A stretch of DNA of 64,000 bases, taken from the NCBI RefSeq assembly GCF_019320115.1, contig NC_089587.1, positions 105,883,158 to 105,947,157 of the forward strand. The letters run 5' to 3'. The stretch's first letter is position 1. Every line of letters begins with the position of its first letter. A program made the translations under genes and the position numbers. Under the pieces are notes generated by a model that was not told the origin of the DNA, did no database searches, and was given only the letters and a program-made list of their open reading frames with translations. Shown here in pieces: positions 1 through 13,381 of this stretch. The stretch is from Miscanthus floridulus. Lineage: Eukaryota; Streptophyta; Magnoliopsida; Poales; Poaceae.

Positions 1-2396
1 TATGGATTTGTGAGTAAGATGATTATTCATTTTAGCATCATGATGATTGATCATTCTCGGCCACTAAACTAGCTGCCAATCTTTTTTGACATGCAGTAGA
101 AAAATAAAGGAAAACCCCCTACAAGCGTGAATGTAGAAATTATATATAGTATAGGTGGTAGAAAATAAGGGGGCTTCAAAGTTACATTGAAAAGGACCCA
201 ATGGTCTAAGAGGGGATTGAATTGGGTTAAAAATTGAAGCAACAATCTTAGCCTATCAAAAACTACTCACCCTTTTGTATGGTAAAACCCTAGGAGAAAA
301 AGATCACACTAAGAATAAATCCTTAAAGCCATCACACTAACCATGTCCTTAAAAGGTTTGTAACAAAGAAACTATTTACAGAGAGAGATGCTAAACAAGT
401 ATACCAGGAGTTTCACACAATGATTAACACAAGCAACCGGATAAACAACTAGTGGGATGCTCGTGGTCACACTAAGATTAGGTCTTTAACTTGCGAAAAT
501 TAAACAATATGACTAAGCACACTCTGACATCGGAAAACGATTCCAATTGCCACACAAGATTCTCGCACCTAAGCAAAAAGCAAAGCTCAAATTTGAACAA
601 GAATGAAAATGTAAGAATTGAATAGATGGACAAGAGACAACCGTTTTTTTCTATGGTATCAGGTCTAGGACGTATTAAGCCTCTAGGACACATTAAGGTC
701 AAATTGAAGTACACTGTACACCCTATAGTGCTCGAGGACTTCAATGTGACCTCAATGTAACTAATTCAAAGTGATTTGATTCTGGAAAAACACATTAGTC
801 ATAATATTTCTGTTCGTCAATCGTCATAACTCTACAATGGAATTGAGACATAGAGATGTGTTATGAGGCAGTTGGAGGATTGACCCCTGCTGGATCCACC
901 TCGGGTTGGAGGTACACCAGTAGCGTCACGTGTGTGTTGTATCAGCCATCCTAATTTCATACTAAGTGGACAAATAAAAAGCTCTAAGTTAAGTAGCGTG
1001 ACATCTAATGGTACCTACCTAAAGGCTCGGAGCTTAGTTGCAGAATGGAGACATCTGCGTACCAGACAGTTTGGCCTTCGCAACCATCTATACATGCAGA
1101 GACACCATCAGGCGATCGATGCACCATGCATGTGAAATAAGGACGCACTTGTCGCCGGCCGGCCGGCCGCCGCTGCACGCCAGGCTCGCGGCCACTTGAG
1201 ATATTAAACCTTTTGGTGGTGTTCATGCGACCGTTGAGCTTGAGCCGGCCACCACACTGCGGGAACCTTTACCAAAGGTGGCGTCCGTGGCCAAGTGTGC
1301 TCCACGTCTTCTGCCTGCTGCAGGATTACAAGCGGACAGGAACGCAGTGGCTGGTGAAAAGCGTCGGGTTTTTGCATTATATCGCTGATGGCAAAAATGA
1401 TCCATCAAGATTATCTGCTGCTGCAGTGCTGCTGAATAAAATCTGAACAGGAAAAGAAATTGAAACACGCATGCTAGACAGTGCTCCATACTAGTATATG
1501 TTTAGATGATGGTATAGGATAAGATTTGAATCAAGATAAGCTGCCGTACGTTCAAAATCGCTGCTCCACGTTTTGTGTGTGTGTGTGTGTGTGTGTGTGG
1601 GGTTGATCATTTGCTTTTCGCGAGGCATTTAACTTGGATTGGTAGTGCTCATTAAGTCAGATTAGACAATTCTCACCTCTGAAGAGGGAGGCACACGCCG
1701 GTCGCGGAGGTAGCAAGTAATCCCAAATTTTTGTCGACAAAATTTCGTTACATCCTGACAGTGCCCATGTGACATGGTCCACACGGACAGTGGCACATAT
1801 CCTAGTAGCCAGAATCATATAGACTGCAACACTGAGAAAAGGGTGTCGCATTTGGAAGCATGCATGCATGACTACAAGTTTTTCTTCTTTGTTGAAGATT
1901 GGTTGGGTCAAGGATACTTCCAGCAATTAGAATCCAAAGACAACCATCTGTAGAAAATAACATCTTCTTTCACCCAATTTAATTTGTAGGTGTAATGCTG
2001 CATTACAGTAGAATTGTTTCGGTCATAGCCGTTGGATTTAAACGAGATTCATGGCACCGCACTGCAGTCTCAGCCTATCCTTCTGCGCGGTCAAAAGGGC
2101 AAGAGGTATCAGCATGTTCGGGAGACCGTAAACGATCGTGGATTATTTACTGCTGACGGGTTTGGTGTGAGAAAAAAACACTATTCCCTGCACTACTGCC
2201 ATCAGATTAAACAATGTCAGCACTGCCGATTAAAATGATACACACTGCTCGTCGTCTTCTGAAACCGTCCAAGCAGATTCAAACTTGGGACCGTCCAAGC
2301 TTTTGCAGCTGAAAAGTCGGCGGCTGGGCGGCTGGCTTGACAGTAGAATCAGAGAGATTCAGAGGCAGGGGAAGCAGACAAGAATCCTTCTCCTAA
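1..2396. other. Gene-poor flank, no supported gene
   Basis: I see no gene in this stretch. Open frames are short (under 90 codons), overlap on both strands and resemble no protein I recognise. It contains a GT microsatellite at 1574-1599 and ordinary AT-rich grass intergenic sequence. A small or non-coding gene cannot be excluded. Confidence 0.6.
1574..1599. repeat. GT dinucleotide microsatellite
   Basis: About twelve uninterrupted TG/GT units lie between TTT and GGGG. It is a simple sequence repeat with no gene context. Confidence 0.95.
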
Positions 2397-2728
2397 GGGC
2401 GTATTTGGTTCTCCTTCTAAACTTTAGTCGCTGTCATTGGATGTTTGGACACATGCATAGAGTATTAAATATAGACTAATTACGAAACTAATTGCATAGT
2501 TTACGACTCATTTACGAGACAAATCTTTTAAGCCTAATTAGTTCATGATTTGATAAGGTTTTGCTACAGTAAACATATACTAACGATGGATTAATTAGGC
2601 TTAAAAAATTCGTCTCGTGGAGTACTAACGGATTATGTAATTTGTTTTTTTTATTAGTATCCGAATACCCCATGCGACACTCGCATTTGACACCTCCTAA
2701 ATTTTAGTCACCGGATTCAAACACCCTC
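2397..2728. mobile_element. Tourist-like MITE (PIF/Harbinger type)
   Basis: This 332-bp non-coding element is flanked by the direct repeat TAA (2394-2396 and 2729-2731). The left terminus GGGCGTATTTGG matches the inverse of the right terminus (GAGGGTGTTTGA when read inward). Internally, ACGAGACAAATCTTTTAAGCC is mirrored near 2590-2620 as GGCTTAAAAAATTCGTCTCG, so the element can fold on itself. A three-base TAA target duplication with G-rich termini is typical of Tourist MITEs, which are moved by a PIF/Harbinger transposase supplied elsewhere. No coding capacity is seen. Confidence 0.85.
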
Positions 2729-2731
2729 TAA

Positions 2732-5532
2732 AGTCCTAACTAACCCCTGGAATCCAAAGCAAAAAAACCTCCTTTCAGCTCAGCTAGTGGCAACGCACCA
2801 ATGCCACAAGGCGGGACCAGCAGCTACTGAACAAGAGAAAGGCATTCACATGACCGCATCGCAGTGTTGAGCTTGTTCTGAAGAGCAGGAAGAGGACCGT
2901 ACGTACGCGCTAAGACTGCTGCTTGTCGCGCCTAATGACATTTACAAACGTGTGGGTCTCCACCGATTGGACGGCAGAGAGACCGTGTTTTTGGAACCGG
3001 CTAGCCGTTCTCATGTGACCTCGCTTTGCTGAGCCCAATGAGCACATATGCTGTTATACTACTGCTGAATCCTCAGCTGTCTGGAAGTAACTGCTCTGCA
3101 TTTGAACGAAAGCTGTCGATTAGTATAAACTACTAGTACTGTATAAATTCACTCATAAAAAGAGCATAAAATAATCATCACTCCCGGCTGTGCCACCCTG
3201 ACTAAATGATGTGCTAGCACCTTTGCAAGAAAAGCTTTGTTTGCTTCATCAAAAAAGAAAAGGAAGAAAAGCTTGTGTGTGTGTTTTCAACTCTAAGACT
3301 CACAATTGAAGGCAGCCGTTTCTTGTTGTATTACCCAGTCTAAATTTATTTTTCGTTTAAAAATATAAGTCGGTAGCTCTTCTGTCTGATTCATTTTAAA
3401 AAGACAAAATGCAGCTGTAGCTACTGACTTCATTTGGCGCAACAGAGTGACTGTTTTGTAAAGGACAGGATGTCTCGTGCTCATGAAATTATTGCTGGAC
3501 TTTGGAGGCCTGTTTCCAGGTCACAAAATTGGGTTTTTGTTTGTTGGGGTGTCCTCACCCGAAAACTGAAACTGTTGATGGAGAAGGAGGTGACAGTGGA
3601 CCAGTAGTGGTAGAGACAGATGCCTCACTGCAAAGATTTATTCATTGAGGAATTATGGTTTCCTTTCCTTGCAGCTCTCTGCCTGTAGGAAAAAGACACT
3701 AGTGTTAGACATCGAAAAAAACAAATCGCAGCACGAGCTGCGGAATTGTATCGCTAACATCTGCTTTACATGCTGGCAAATTCAGAATTCCGCACCTGTC
3801 TGTCAACGACTGTTTTCGCAGGAAGAAGAAAGCTGAGCACAGCAGCAGCCTGCCTGACCAAAGTTTTGTCCGGAAAACAGTTATGCCAACAGTTTTCAAG
3901 AATCACCCTCAAATCCACCACATTGTCCCTCAAATCACTCTTGTTTTTTTCGTCAACGAATCATTGTTCATCTTGCAGCCTGGCTCATGCCCTCAGCCGA
4001 TCCCTTTCCATCAGTAGCATGAGGCAGTGAAAGGATCAAAGGAAGGAGGTGATAGCAATGCAGCAAAAAACACATCAGAGCTGCAAGGACATGTCTAATC
4101 GCCTACTCACTCATCTGCTAGCCCAGCTCGTCCCCAACACATGCCGAAATATCTAAGGATTGTTCATGGTCCACCAAACCAAGCGCCTTTGCCGACCTGC
4201 TTCCGCAGCAGAAAGTTGCATGTATCTGGCACAGAAGGTTTATAGCCAATGGCGGCCACAGCGCAGCGCAGCACACAGCAGAGCAAGCGCTGAAGCCTGA
4301 AGAAACGGAAGCGGGCAGCCAGAGTCAGTCAGTCTCAGTCATGTGCCAAAAAGCTGTCAGCTCGCCGGGCTGCCTTTGCCTGCATGCCTCTGCTGCCTTG
4401 CTGACACCTTCGAGTGGCAGCTGAAATTTCGCACCTAAAAGCTTGCAATGTCTCTCCTACTCTACCATTGATTCATCGTTGCTCATTTGTGTACTGCTGC
4501 GCTGTGTTTAGCATGGCCACAGCCCTCAAGAGTCCAGGACGACAATCATATCGGGATCCAAAGGCGAAACGTGGCTTGCTCTCTGGATTCTTCCGTTTGT
4601 CTTGGTTGGTTCACTGTCAGCCATCAGCATGCTGGTGCAATCCATTTTGCTGCTTAAAATCTTCTCAAATCATTGTGTGTTGCCTTACGCTACAGACCTG
4701 ATTGGAGGCGCATCTAATCTGCCCGGGAAAAGGCGAGGAACCGCCACAAGATCAGATAAACGTTGTACAAATGCCAGGTGAGAGTTTTTTTTTTTCCAAA
4801 AAAAATGTCAGGCGAGGAACCGCGGATTTTATGTAAAGTCGGTTTGAATACTGTTGGAATAATCCCTGCCAAATAGCGAGCTACTTTCGACAATAAAAGT
4901 GCGACACCACTATTTCTGTCTTTCAGGCCCATAACCTCATGCGAACTCAACAACAAGAGTCCACGAGAGGTACGATGCGGCCCAATAACCCATTAAAGTC
5001 TGGACCGTCGAAAACGGAGTCCGAATATGTCCTGAACGTCCGTTTTACTGCACGCTGGTTCTAAAGGCCGAGGTAGACTCAAACTCGAGTTGGATTGGGT
5101 CTCTGGCTTGTCTTGCACGCCCTTGCTGGCCTCGAGGAGGTGGCCAAGGAGGAGTGTCTGTATTTTGGAGAGCCAGACGACTTGTCCAACAAAAAATATT
5201 GTTTGAGGTTGTCTGGAAATTTGATAAAATTTTCCTAGCTAGAAAAATTCGAAGTCGATCTATGTAGTTGGAAGCATGTGCATAAGAAGGGTAATAAAAA
5301 CATATAGCTAATTTCTTCTTGTCTAATGAAGATATAATTGGTTGGTTTCTATAGCACCCCACTTCAAATTTTGTAGTTTTTGGTAGTGCATCGGAACTCC
5401 GAAGTACCTCTGCATAGTACTATTTGGCTTCTCCAAAATAAATCGCTTTTTGTTCAAAAAAACACAAAGGAGTAACTTCATATTCTTAGCCTGCTCAAAA
5501 TCACATTAAAATGATTGTATCATTCGTATATT
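2732..5532. other. Gene-poor DNA, no supported gene
   Basis: No convincing coding region was found. A TATA-like stretch followed by CCAAT lies near 4238-4252, with a 96-codon frame after it. That frame opens on GTG and matches no family known to me, so I do not call a gene. Poly(A)/poly(T) runs occur near 4790-4805. Confidence 0.55.
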
Positions 5533-5668
5533 GGCCCCGTTCGCTGGTCTGAAACTTGGCTGAAACTGACTGAAAAGCACTGTTCTGGCTGAATTATTGT
5601 GAGAGAAAAACACTGTTCCCGCTGAAAAAAGAAGCCGAACAAGCCGAATATGAGGTAAGCCGAACATC
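5533..5668. mobile_element. Small MITE of a family common in panicoid grasses
   Basis: About 136 bp begins GGCCCCGTTCGCTGGTCTG and ends near GGTAAGCCGAACATC. The interior repeats the theme AACACTGTTC...GCTGAA and is non-coding. I recognise the layout (start GGCC, repeated GGCTGAAAC, end near AAGCCGAATA) as a short inverted-repeat element abundant in sorghum-group genomes. The right terminus has drifted and I cannot define the target duplication, so the ends are approximate. Confidence 0.6.
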
Positions 5669-5756
5669 ATCTTTTGCTCTCTTAAATAATATCAAGAGCT
5701 ATCTCAAAAAATAATAATATCAAGAGCATGTAAGCTGCGATATCCAACAGTATAGG

Positions 5757-6976
5757 TGTCGGGTTCATAAACCCGGGATCCCTCACGGACCGGCTTCCCA
5801 ATAAAGGCTCGGTTCAGCAGACAACGTTGCAAACAACGCGCAACTCCTGGGCCGGTCCAAATACCTAAACAACAGGCTAGAAGAGCGATCCAATCTCCGA
5901 CCGAAAGGCCTGGCCGAGGAGGAACGACGCCCACTTCCGACTCCGGCCCGCCTCTCCGACCGGAATACCTCGCTTCCGACTCCGGCCCGCCTCCGGACGG
6001 ACTCTCTGAACGGAAGGTCTAGCCAAAACACCACTTCCGGCTCTGACCTGCTTCTCTGACCGGGAATGCGCCGAACCCCTGCTTACAGCTCATCTCCGAC
6101 TCGCACAATCAGAGCCGACTGGGACCAACCGACCGGGGACGCCCGCTCGGTAAGGACTAGGAAACGGACGGAGAAGATAAGACAAGGCACTCAAGTCAAC
6201 CACAAGACTAGGGGTCATACCCTGTACACCTACAGGACAGTACCGACATGATATGTCAGGGGATTGCCCTGACATAACTTCCAGGCATGTCAAAACAGTG
6301 TTGTTGGCGCCAACATTTGACCTACAATGTTGTGGGTGCCCGCAACAACTGCCATACCGAACGAGCATGGTAAAACCCCTTGCGTGCCTCTGGGCATCAA
6401 CAGTATGGCAGGCATCGACGTCTGTCATACCAGAAGAAGACGACGCAACCTCCCACGTGCATCTGACACTAACCAGTATTGTGGGCACCTACCATCATCT
6501 TGTACCCGCCGGCGTGGGCAGCAAGACTTAGTAGCATACGCACTCTCTCCCTCTCACTTGTAAGGCCAAACCCTTCATCTATAAAAGGGGATGCGCTCTC
6601 TCCTAACAGATAGGTTCATTCAGATCGATCAGTTCACCTACCTTGATTCACCCTCTATAACTTTAGACACTCTAAGGTTATACCGAGCACACGCTCGAAC
6701 ACTTAGCACATAGCGGAGCTCCCGTCATTCTCGGCCCTTCAAATTAGAGTCCGACCGGACCTCTTGTACCTCACCTTTTTTCTTCTCGTTTGTAACCCCA
6801 TTGCAAACTTTGAGCACCTGGGCTCAGGAATAATGTCACCGACCGACTCAAACTTGACGTAGGGCACGTTGCCTGAACCAGTATAAACCCTATGTCATTG
6901 AGTGCTAGGCCACCTCTGATCACAACATACAGCAAAACTACAAATATTTACGTGTTGGTCACTTTCTGCACCAACA
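5757..6976 (+). repeat. 5' LTR of element A
   Basis: It starts TGTCGGGTTC and ends CACCAACA (TG...CA), and matches 16696-17917 over its length. A TATAAAAGG box lies at 6580-6588. The poly(A) signal reads AATAAT near 6830, whereas the 3' LTR has AATAAA at 17770-17775. Minus-strand frames inside it, up to 132 codons, recur in the other LTR and are not genes. Confidence 0.95.
6580..6588 (+). promoter_or_regulatory. TATA box of element A LTR promoter
   Basis: TATAAAAGG sits about 400 bp before the LTR end. The equivalent in the 3' LTR is TATAAAAAGG near 17519-17529. Its place in the LTR fits the U3 core promoter of a Gypsy element. Confidence 0.7.
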
Positions 6977-6978
6977 GT

Positions 6979-6996
6979 TGGCGCCGTCTGTGGGAA
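6979..6996 (+). other. Primer-binding site of element A
   Basis: TGGCGCCGTCTGTGGGAA starts two bases after the 5' LTR. The position and the TGGCGCC core fit a tRNA 3'-end complement that primes minus-strand synthesis. I do not assign the tRNA. Confidence 0.7.
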
Positions 6997-7055
6997 AGAT
7001 GCTGTACGTTCACACTTTTGGTCATCGGATGGCCCACTTTTCCGCCATCTCCGCC

Positions 7056-9061
7056 ATGGCAGGCTCAAGCGATACGACTCGCTTCGGTTCATTGGAGTTT
7101 CCTACACTCCCACCTGTTGGGATGTGGGTTCCACCCATCTTCGAGCCATCCTAGGCCTTTCTCTTCAGAAGCCTAGACTTCGTCGCCGACTGGCTCGGCA
7201 TACTACACCTCCATGAGGAGGCACTCGTTCCGGTGCCCGTCGGAGGGGCACCCTCCATCGGCTCCGGGACACACGACAACTTTAACGACGAGGCATCTGC
7301 ACTTCATTCTGAGCAAACTCTCTGCTCAAACCCCATTGTGAGTAATGTACATACTATTATTTACTCTCAATTTACTATCTCCCGCCGATTATCCGGAGGG
7401 ACTGTTTTGTCCGCACCGCAAACACTATACGGTCGGTTCCCCCGTAGCCTCACGTCCCCTGTGGACGCGTATGCTCGAGGGCTCCGAAGCACGCTGACAC
7501 CGCCCCCTCTCACATCCAAATTCGTGGGAATGGCGAGCTATGCTCCCACCACTTTCCACAAACTCCTCGATGACGAGGTTGAGAGCAACGGCTCCAGCAT
7601 CAGCAACATGGCACCTAGACACCATCCGTCCTGAGAGTGCGCTATGGTGGACTCTACGGGACAGCCGCCCTTGGTTGCAGAGTCTATACAGACTCACACC
7701 CCTCTGGATCCACGTGTAGGGGCCCTCGTGCTCGCACAAGGGCATGCTGAGGAGCTATGGCAACGGCGACAGAACCAGCCACCACCTGCACTGACATGCT
7801 CGGTACAATACGTTGTGCCTCGCGCATGAGACCTGGCGAGCGGCGCTCGGGGTCGCGCCCGCCAGGTCCAGCACGACATCATGAACGAGGGGAACGACCC
7901 TCCACAGTTCACTCGGGCTATCAAGAACATCACCGCTACAACAATGCTTCTGTGCGGCGTTCCTGAGCCCGTTGACCCCCAGGAGTGGGCGGTCTACCAA
8001 AACCTCTGGGTGTTGGTAGAAGCCACCGCCGTTCAACAGGTGGAAAGCTCCACATCATGACTTCGACACGTGCCCTCTCTCCCCATTGAGGGAGTGGGGA
8101 CGCACCAGATGGATCGCTCCATCCGCTCACTGCTCCATCCGCCAAGCGCGGCTCAGGACGCAGCGGCTGTGCCATGGTCTGACCAGGCACCTGCTCCACA
8201 CTGACCCCCGGTACGTGAACGGCCCGGTCTACACTAAGACGCTCACAGCGTCATCAGCAGTCGACATCAGGCTCGGCATGATGATGATGTCCACCGAGCG
8301 TCGATGAGGGCAGGCGACATGGGTCTCGTCCAAACCATCGAGGGGAGCGGTGAAACGCGCCCTAGGCATAATTGTCGGCCAGACGACCGGAGTCCTAGCC
8401 CTAAGGGCCTAGGACCATAGGCCTTTGGCCGATGTATCTGGAGAGCGCCATTCCCACAACACTTCCGACCGTCCACCAACATTGCCAAGTACACTGGGGA
8501 GACGAACCCCGGTATTTGGCTCGAAGATTTCTGGCTCGCCTACCGAGCCAGAGGGGTGGATGATGACCTTTTCACCATTCAATATCTCCCCATCTACATG
8601 GGGGAACATGTTCAGGTGTGGCTCGAATTCCTCTAGCACGATAGCATCCGTGACTGGGCGGACCTCAAGAGGGTCTTCATCAGAAATTTCCTGGGGACGT
8701 ATGTCTACCCTAGTAACTCCTAGAACATCAAGAGCTGCCAGTAGGAGCCAGCGAGTCCCTACGGGATTACATCCGTAGGTTCTCCCAACGATGCAACTCC
8801 CTCCCTAATGTCATCGATGCGGACATCATCAGCGCATTCCTCTCTAGGATGACCTGCGAGTCCCTGATCCACAAGCTTGGCTGCCTGAAGCCCCATACCA
8901 CCCGTGATCTGCTCGATGTCGCCACTAACCATGCCTCCGGCAAGGAGGTGGTCAGAGCGGTCTTCAAAGGAGGCTGGGACAAAGGCAAGGCCAAGCACAC
9001 GGACCAAGATGAGGGCACCTCCACACAGAGGGGCAAGAAGAACAAAAAGGATCGGCGCTGA
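7056..9061 (+). pseudogene. gag: gag pseudogene, element A
   Basis: The first credible Met (7056, MAGSSDTTRFGSLEFPTLPP) follows the primer-binding site by 60 bp. A TAG interrupts the frame after about 28 codons, and further stops and frame changes follow through 8450. The capsid core is recognisable at 8460-9060: a region with YTGETNPGIWLEDFWLAYR, then WADLKRVFIRNF, then ESLRDYIRRFSQRCNSLP, matching the retrotransposon gag domain. A basic tail rich in Lys and Gly ends at a TGA near 9059. Gag would form the particle that packages the RNA. At least three frames are needed to read it, so it is not functional. Confidence 0.85.
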
Positions 9062-9145
9062 CTAGACAACACTGCGTTGGTCGCCGTAGCTGATCGCATG
9101 GGCAAGCAGCCCTAGCAGGGTCTACCTAACCACTTCAACAAGCTC

Positions 9146-12100
9146 ATGGACAACATGTGCACCAACCATGCCTACCTCGTCAAACACCTCTATAAGGACT
9201 GTGAGCTCCTCAAACGTTTCCTCCGACAGGCCGGCAGGCCGAAAGAGGGAGACGACAAAGACGCGGTAGCCAAGAAAGGAGGCGCGGTGGGCAAGGACGA
9301 AGACGGCTTCCCCGACCCTAAGGAATGCATGATGATCTTTGATGGATCCAACGCCATCTGGTCCAAGCGCCAGCACAAGGTGTGCTATAGGGCATGCGCC
9401 GCTGAGACAGTCATCCCCTTCTTCCTTAGCTGGTCGGAATCTCCGATCACCTTCGATCAGAGGGACCATCCCTCCCACATCGTGAGACTAGGACGCTACC
9501 CGCTTATCGTCGACCCCATCGTTCGCAAGAAGCGCCTCACCAAGGTGCTGATGGACGAAGGCAGTAGCCTCAACATCCTCTATGTCGACACCCTCGACGC
9601 CATGCACATTCCCCGGTCAGAACTCTGCCTAGTGGGCTCTCCCTTCCATGGGGTGATCCCGAGAGTGCAGGCATACCCACTCGGGCAGATCGTCCTACCC
9701 ATCATGTTTGGCAACTGAGCCAACTTCCGCTTGGAGGTTCTCACCTTTGAAGTGGTGGACTTCCCAGGGTCCTACCACGCCATCTTGGGGCGGCCATGCT
9801 ACACAAAATTTATGGCAATCCCCAACTACACCTACCTCAAGCTGAAGGTGCTGGGACCAAGCGGCGTCATCACCATGAGCAGCGCCTTCTCGCATGCCTT
9901 CACATGCGACCATAAGCATTTTAAGCTCGCCACCACGGTCATCAACTCGACCGAGCTCCCGTAGCTCAGGGAGTCATCGACCCCAGTAGTCCCATACTGC
10001 AACAAACCAACCTTGATGGCCTTCTGCCCACTCGAGGAAACCAAGGCGGTAGGGATCGACCCCATCGACCCAACCAAGATGGTGCGGATCGAGACCCAGC
10101 TCCTGGCCAAATAGGAATGCGAGCTTGTCGACTTCCTACACGCCAATTGTGATGTATTCGCATGGAAGCCATCTGACATGCTAGGCATACCACGGGACAT
10201 CACCGAGCATGAACTGCGCTTCATCCTAGGCTCAAAGCCTGCTAAGCAAGGCCTATGCCGCTTCAATGACAAGAGGCGCAGGGCCATAGGTGAAGAGATC
10301 ATGAAACTCCTAGCCGTCGTGTTCATCAGAGAGGTATTCCACTCTGACTGGCTTGCTAATCCCATTCTTGTTAAAAATAAGACCGGGAAATGGAGAATAT
10401 GCGTTGATTATACTAGCCTCAACAAAGCGTGTCCAAAGGATCACTTTCCTTTGCCATGCATAGACTCCACCTCGGGTTGCGAGATCCTCTCCTTTCTAGA
10501 TGCCTACTCGGGCTATCACCAGATCACGATGAAAGAGTCTGATCCGCTTACAACCACATTTATCACCCTGTATGGTTCGTACTGCTACGTAACCATGCTT
10601 TTCGGCCTAAAGAACGCTAGTGCCACCTATCAAAGGTGCATGCAGCAATGCTTCATCGACTAAATCGACCCGCTCGATCAGCCTAATCAAGTCGAGTGGC
10701 CGAAACCAACAATCGCCATCTATGTTGATGACATAGTGGTTAAAACAGCTCAAGCTTGCGACCGGATCGCAAACTTGGCCGCAACGTTCGTGAACCTCCA
10801 AAGGTTCAACATCAGGTTGAATCCTGAGAAATGTGTTTTTGGGGTTCTAAAGGAGAAGCTGCTAGGATACATCGTGTCCAAGCGTGGCATCGAGGCCAAC
10901 CCCAAAAAAATCATGGCCATCTCCAACATGGGCCCTATACGCAACGTCAAAGGCGTGTAGAGGCTCACCGGCTGTCTGGCTGCCCTGAGTCGATTCATCT
11001 CCCGGCTCAATGAATGGGTGATGCCACTCTACAAGCTCCTAAAAAAGATGGACGCCTTCATCTAGACTAAGGAAGCTTAGCAGGCTCTAGAGAGCCTCAA
11101 AGCATCCCTGACGTCGGCCCCGATCCTCATCGCTCCCAAACAGAGAGAACCCCTCCTCCTCTATGTCGTGGCCAGCAACCACATGGTAAGCACCGCCCTG
11201 GTCGTCGAAAGGGAGGAGCCAGGACACCACCTTAAGGTCCTATGGCCCATATACTTCATCGGGGAGGTACTCACCGACCCCAAGGTCTGGTACCCCCAGG
11301 TGCAGAAACTTCTATACGTCGTGCTGATGGCTACCCGAAAGCTCCTGCACTACTTCACCGACTACGAAGTCGCAGTCATCACTTCATACCCACTCGAGGA
11401 CATCATCCGCAACCGTGATGCTGCTGGACAGATCTCTAAGTGGGTACTCAAACTCATGGGCCACGGCATTAGGTATATCGCTCGTACCATGATAAAATCT
11501 TAGGCGCTCGCAGATTTTGTCGTTGAATGGATGGAGGTGCAGCTACCGACCTCGGATGTCACCCATGAGTGCTGGACAATGTACTTCAATAGGTCCATAA
11601 TGGCGCCTGGCTCAGGGGCTGGAGTGGTTTTGATCTCCCTGGACGGGAGTTGGCTCCGCTACGCCATCCGCCTCCATTTCTCGGCCTCAAACAATGCCAT
11701 AGAATATGAGGCCCTCATCAACGGGTTGGGCATCACCATAGAGGTCGACGCAATGCGACTCTATGTCCATGGCGACTCAGAGTTGGTCATTGACTAGGTC
11801 ATGAAGGAGTCCTCCTACAAAAGCCCCCTCATGACAGTATACTGCCAGGAGGTGCGCAAGCTCGAGGACAAATTCTAGGGGATTGAGCTACATCACACCC
11901 CCCAAAAGGACAATGATGCCACCAATTTTCTCGCAAAACTGGCCGCTAGGCGGGATCCGTCCCCGAGCGGGATCTTCATCAACGATCTCCATGAGGCGTC
12001 CGCCCGTGTCCTAGAAGGTCTGATCCTGACACACCCCGACGCCGAGCCGGCGCTCAGGGGCTCCGACCCCAGTGCCTCCATGATGATGTCACCCGCTGAT

Positions 12101-13381
12101 GTCGTCGTGTTGGCACTTGATCAAACCGACTGGCGAGCGCCGCTACTCGCCTACCTCCTCGAGGAGATTCTCCCATCCAAAAGGACCAAAGCGTGATGAA
12201 TCACCCGATGCGCCAAGGCCTTCGTCGAGATTGGAAACAAACTCTACATATGAAGTCCGTCAGGAGTACTCATGAAGTGCATCTCGACCAACCGAGGGAA
12301 GCAGGTCCTCCTCGAGGTCTATGCCAAAATCTGTGGACATCACGTGGCCCCGAGGTCACTAGTCAGAAAATCCTTTCAACAAAGTTTTACTGGCCCACCG
12401 CACTACGAGATGCAGAGGAGGTCATCCACAGGTGTGAGGGATGCTAATTCTATGCTCGGCAAACGCATTTACCGGCACATGAGCTTCAAACCATCCCCAT
12501 CACTTGACCATTCACGGTCTAGGGCCTCGACATGGTAGGACCCCTCAAAAAAGGCCTGGGCGGCTTCAGTCACCTACTCGTAGCAGTCGACAAGTTAACC
12601 AAGTGGATAGAGACCAAGCCCATCACCAACATCCGCTCGGAAGAGGCGGTCAAATTCTTCCTTGACATCATCTACTGGTTCGGCGTTCCTAACTGCATCA
12701 TCAATGATCATGGGACTAACTTCACCAGAAAGAAGTTCCTAGACTTTAGTGATGGATATGGCATCAGGATCGACTGGGTCTCGGTCGGACACCCACGTAC
12801 TAATGATCAGGTCAAGCGTGCCAATGGCATGGTCCTCTAAGGACTTAAGCCACGCATCTTCGATCGACTCAACAAGTACGTTGAGCGATGGGTTGTAGAG
12901 GTCCTAGCGATCCTGTAGAGCCTGAGAATGACCCCGAACCAATCCACAGGGTTCACACCCTTCTTCCTGACCTACGGAGCTAAAGCAGTGTTGCCCTCTG
13001 ACCTCGACCATGGCGCCCCAAGAGTGGAGGCTTTTGACCATGATCGTGGAGGTTCAGCAAGACATAGTTGACCTGCTCGAGGAGGCCCGCGAGACAACCG
13101 TCATCCACTCCGCTCGCTACCAGCAAACTCTCCACAGATACCACGAAAGGGAGATCAGGGGAAGGATCCTTGAAGTCAGTGATCTCGTACTCAGGAGGAC
13201 CCAATCAATGAAGAAGAAGCACAAACTCTCTCCACCATGGGAAAGACCCTATACGGTGAGCGAAGTGATCCGACCAGGTGCCTATCGACTGAAGGACGAC
13301 AACAACAACGTTCTCACCAACACTTGGAACATTGAACAGCTACGTCGTTTTCCCCCTAAATTTAGTGTTACCGCTTTTTAG
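9146..13381 (+). pseudogene. pol: pol pseudogene, element A (PR-RT-RH-RH-INT)
   Basis: One frame runs from 9146 to about 12190 with many in-frame stops; integrase needs two frames after that. A CX2HX5HX4C knuckle (residues 4-18) comes first. Protease has DEGSSLNILY where an aspartic protease needs D-[ST/G]-G. RT keeps YVDD at 10721-10732. A degenerate first RNase H follows, then a second RNase H at about 11570-11950 in which the first catalytic Asp is Asn (YFNRS, codon 11588-11590). Integrase has a zinc region near 12330-12450, a core with IINDHG, and Lys where the catalytic Glu is expected (codon 12814-12816). The C-terminal domain ends at 13381. Several stops are TAG at positions where this lineage has Gln. 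Non-functional. Confidence 0.9.

Noticed and set aside
4414..4701. 96-codon frame downstream of a TATA/CCAAT-like site
   Set aside because: Begins with GTG, has no recognisable domain and lacks gene context.
5045..5362. 105-codon minus-strand frame
   Set aside because: Mixed composition with no domain; lies in AT-rich intergenic sequence.
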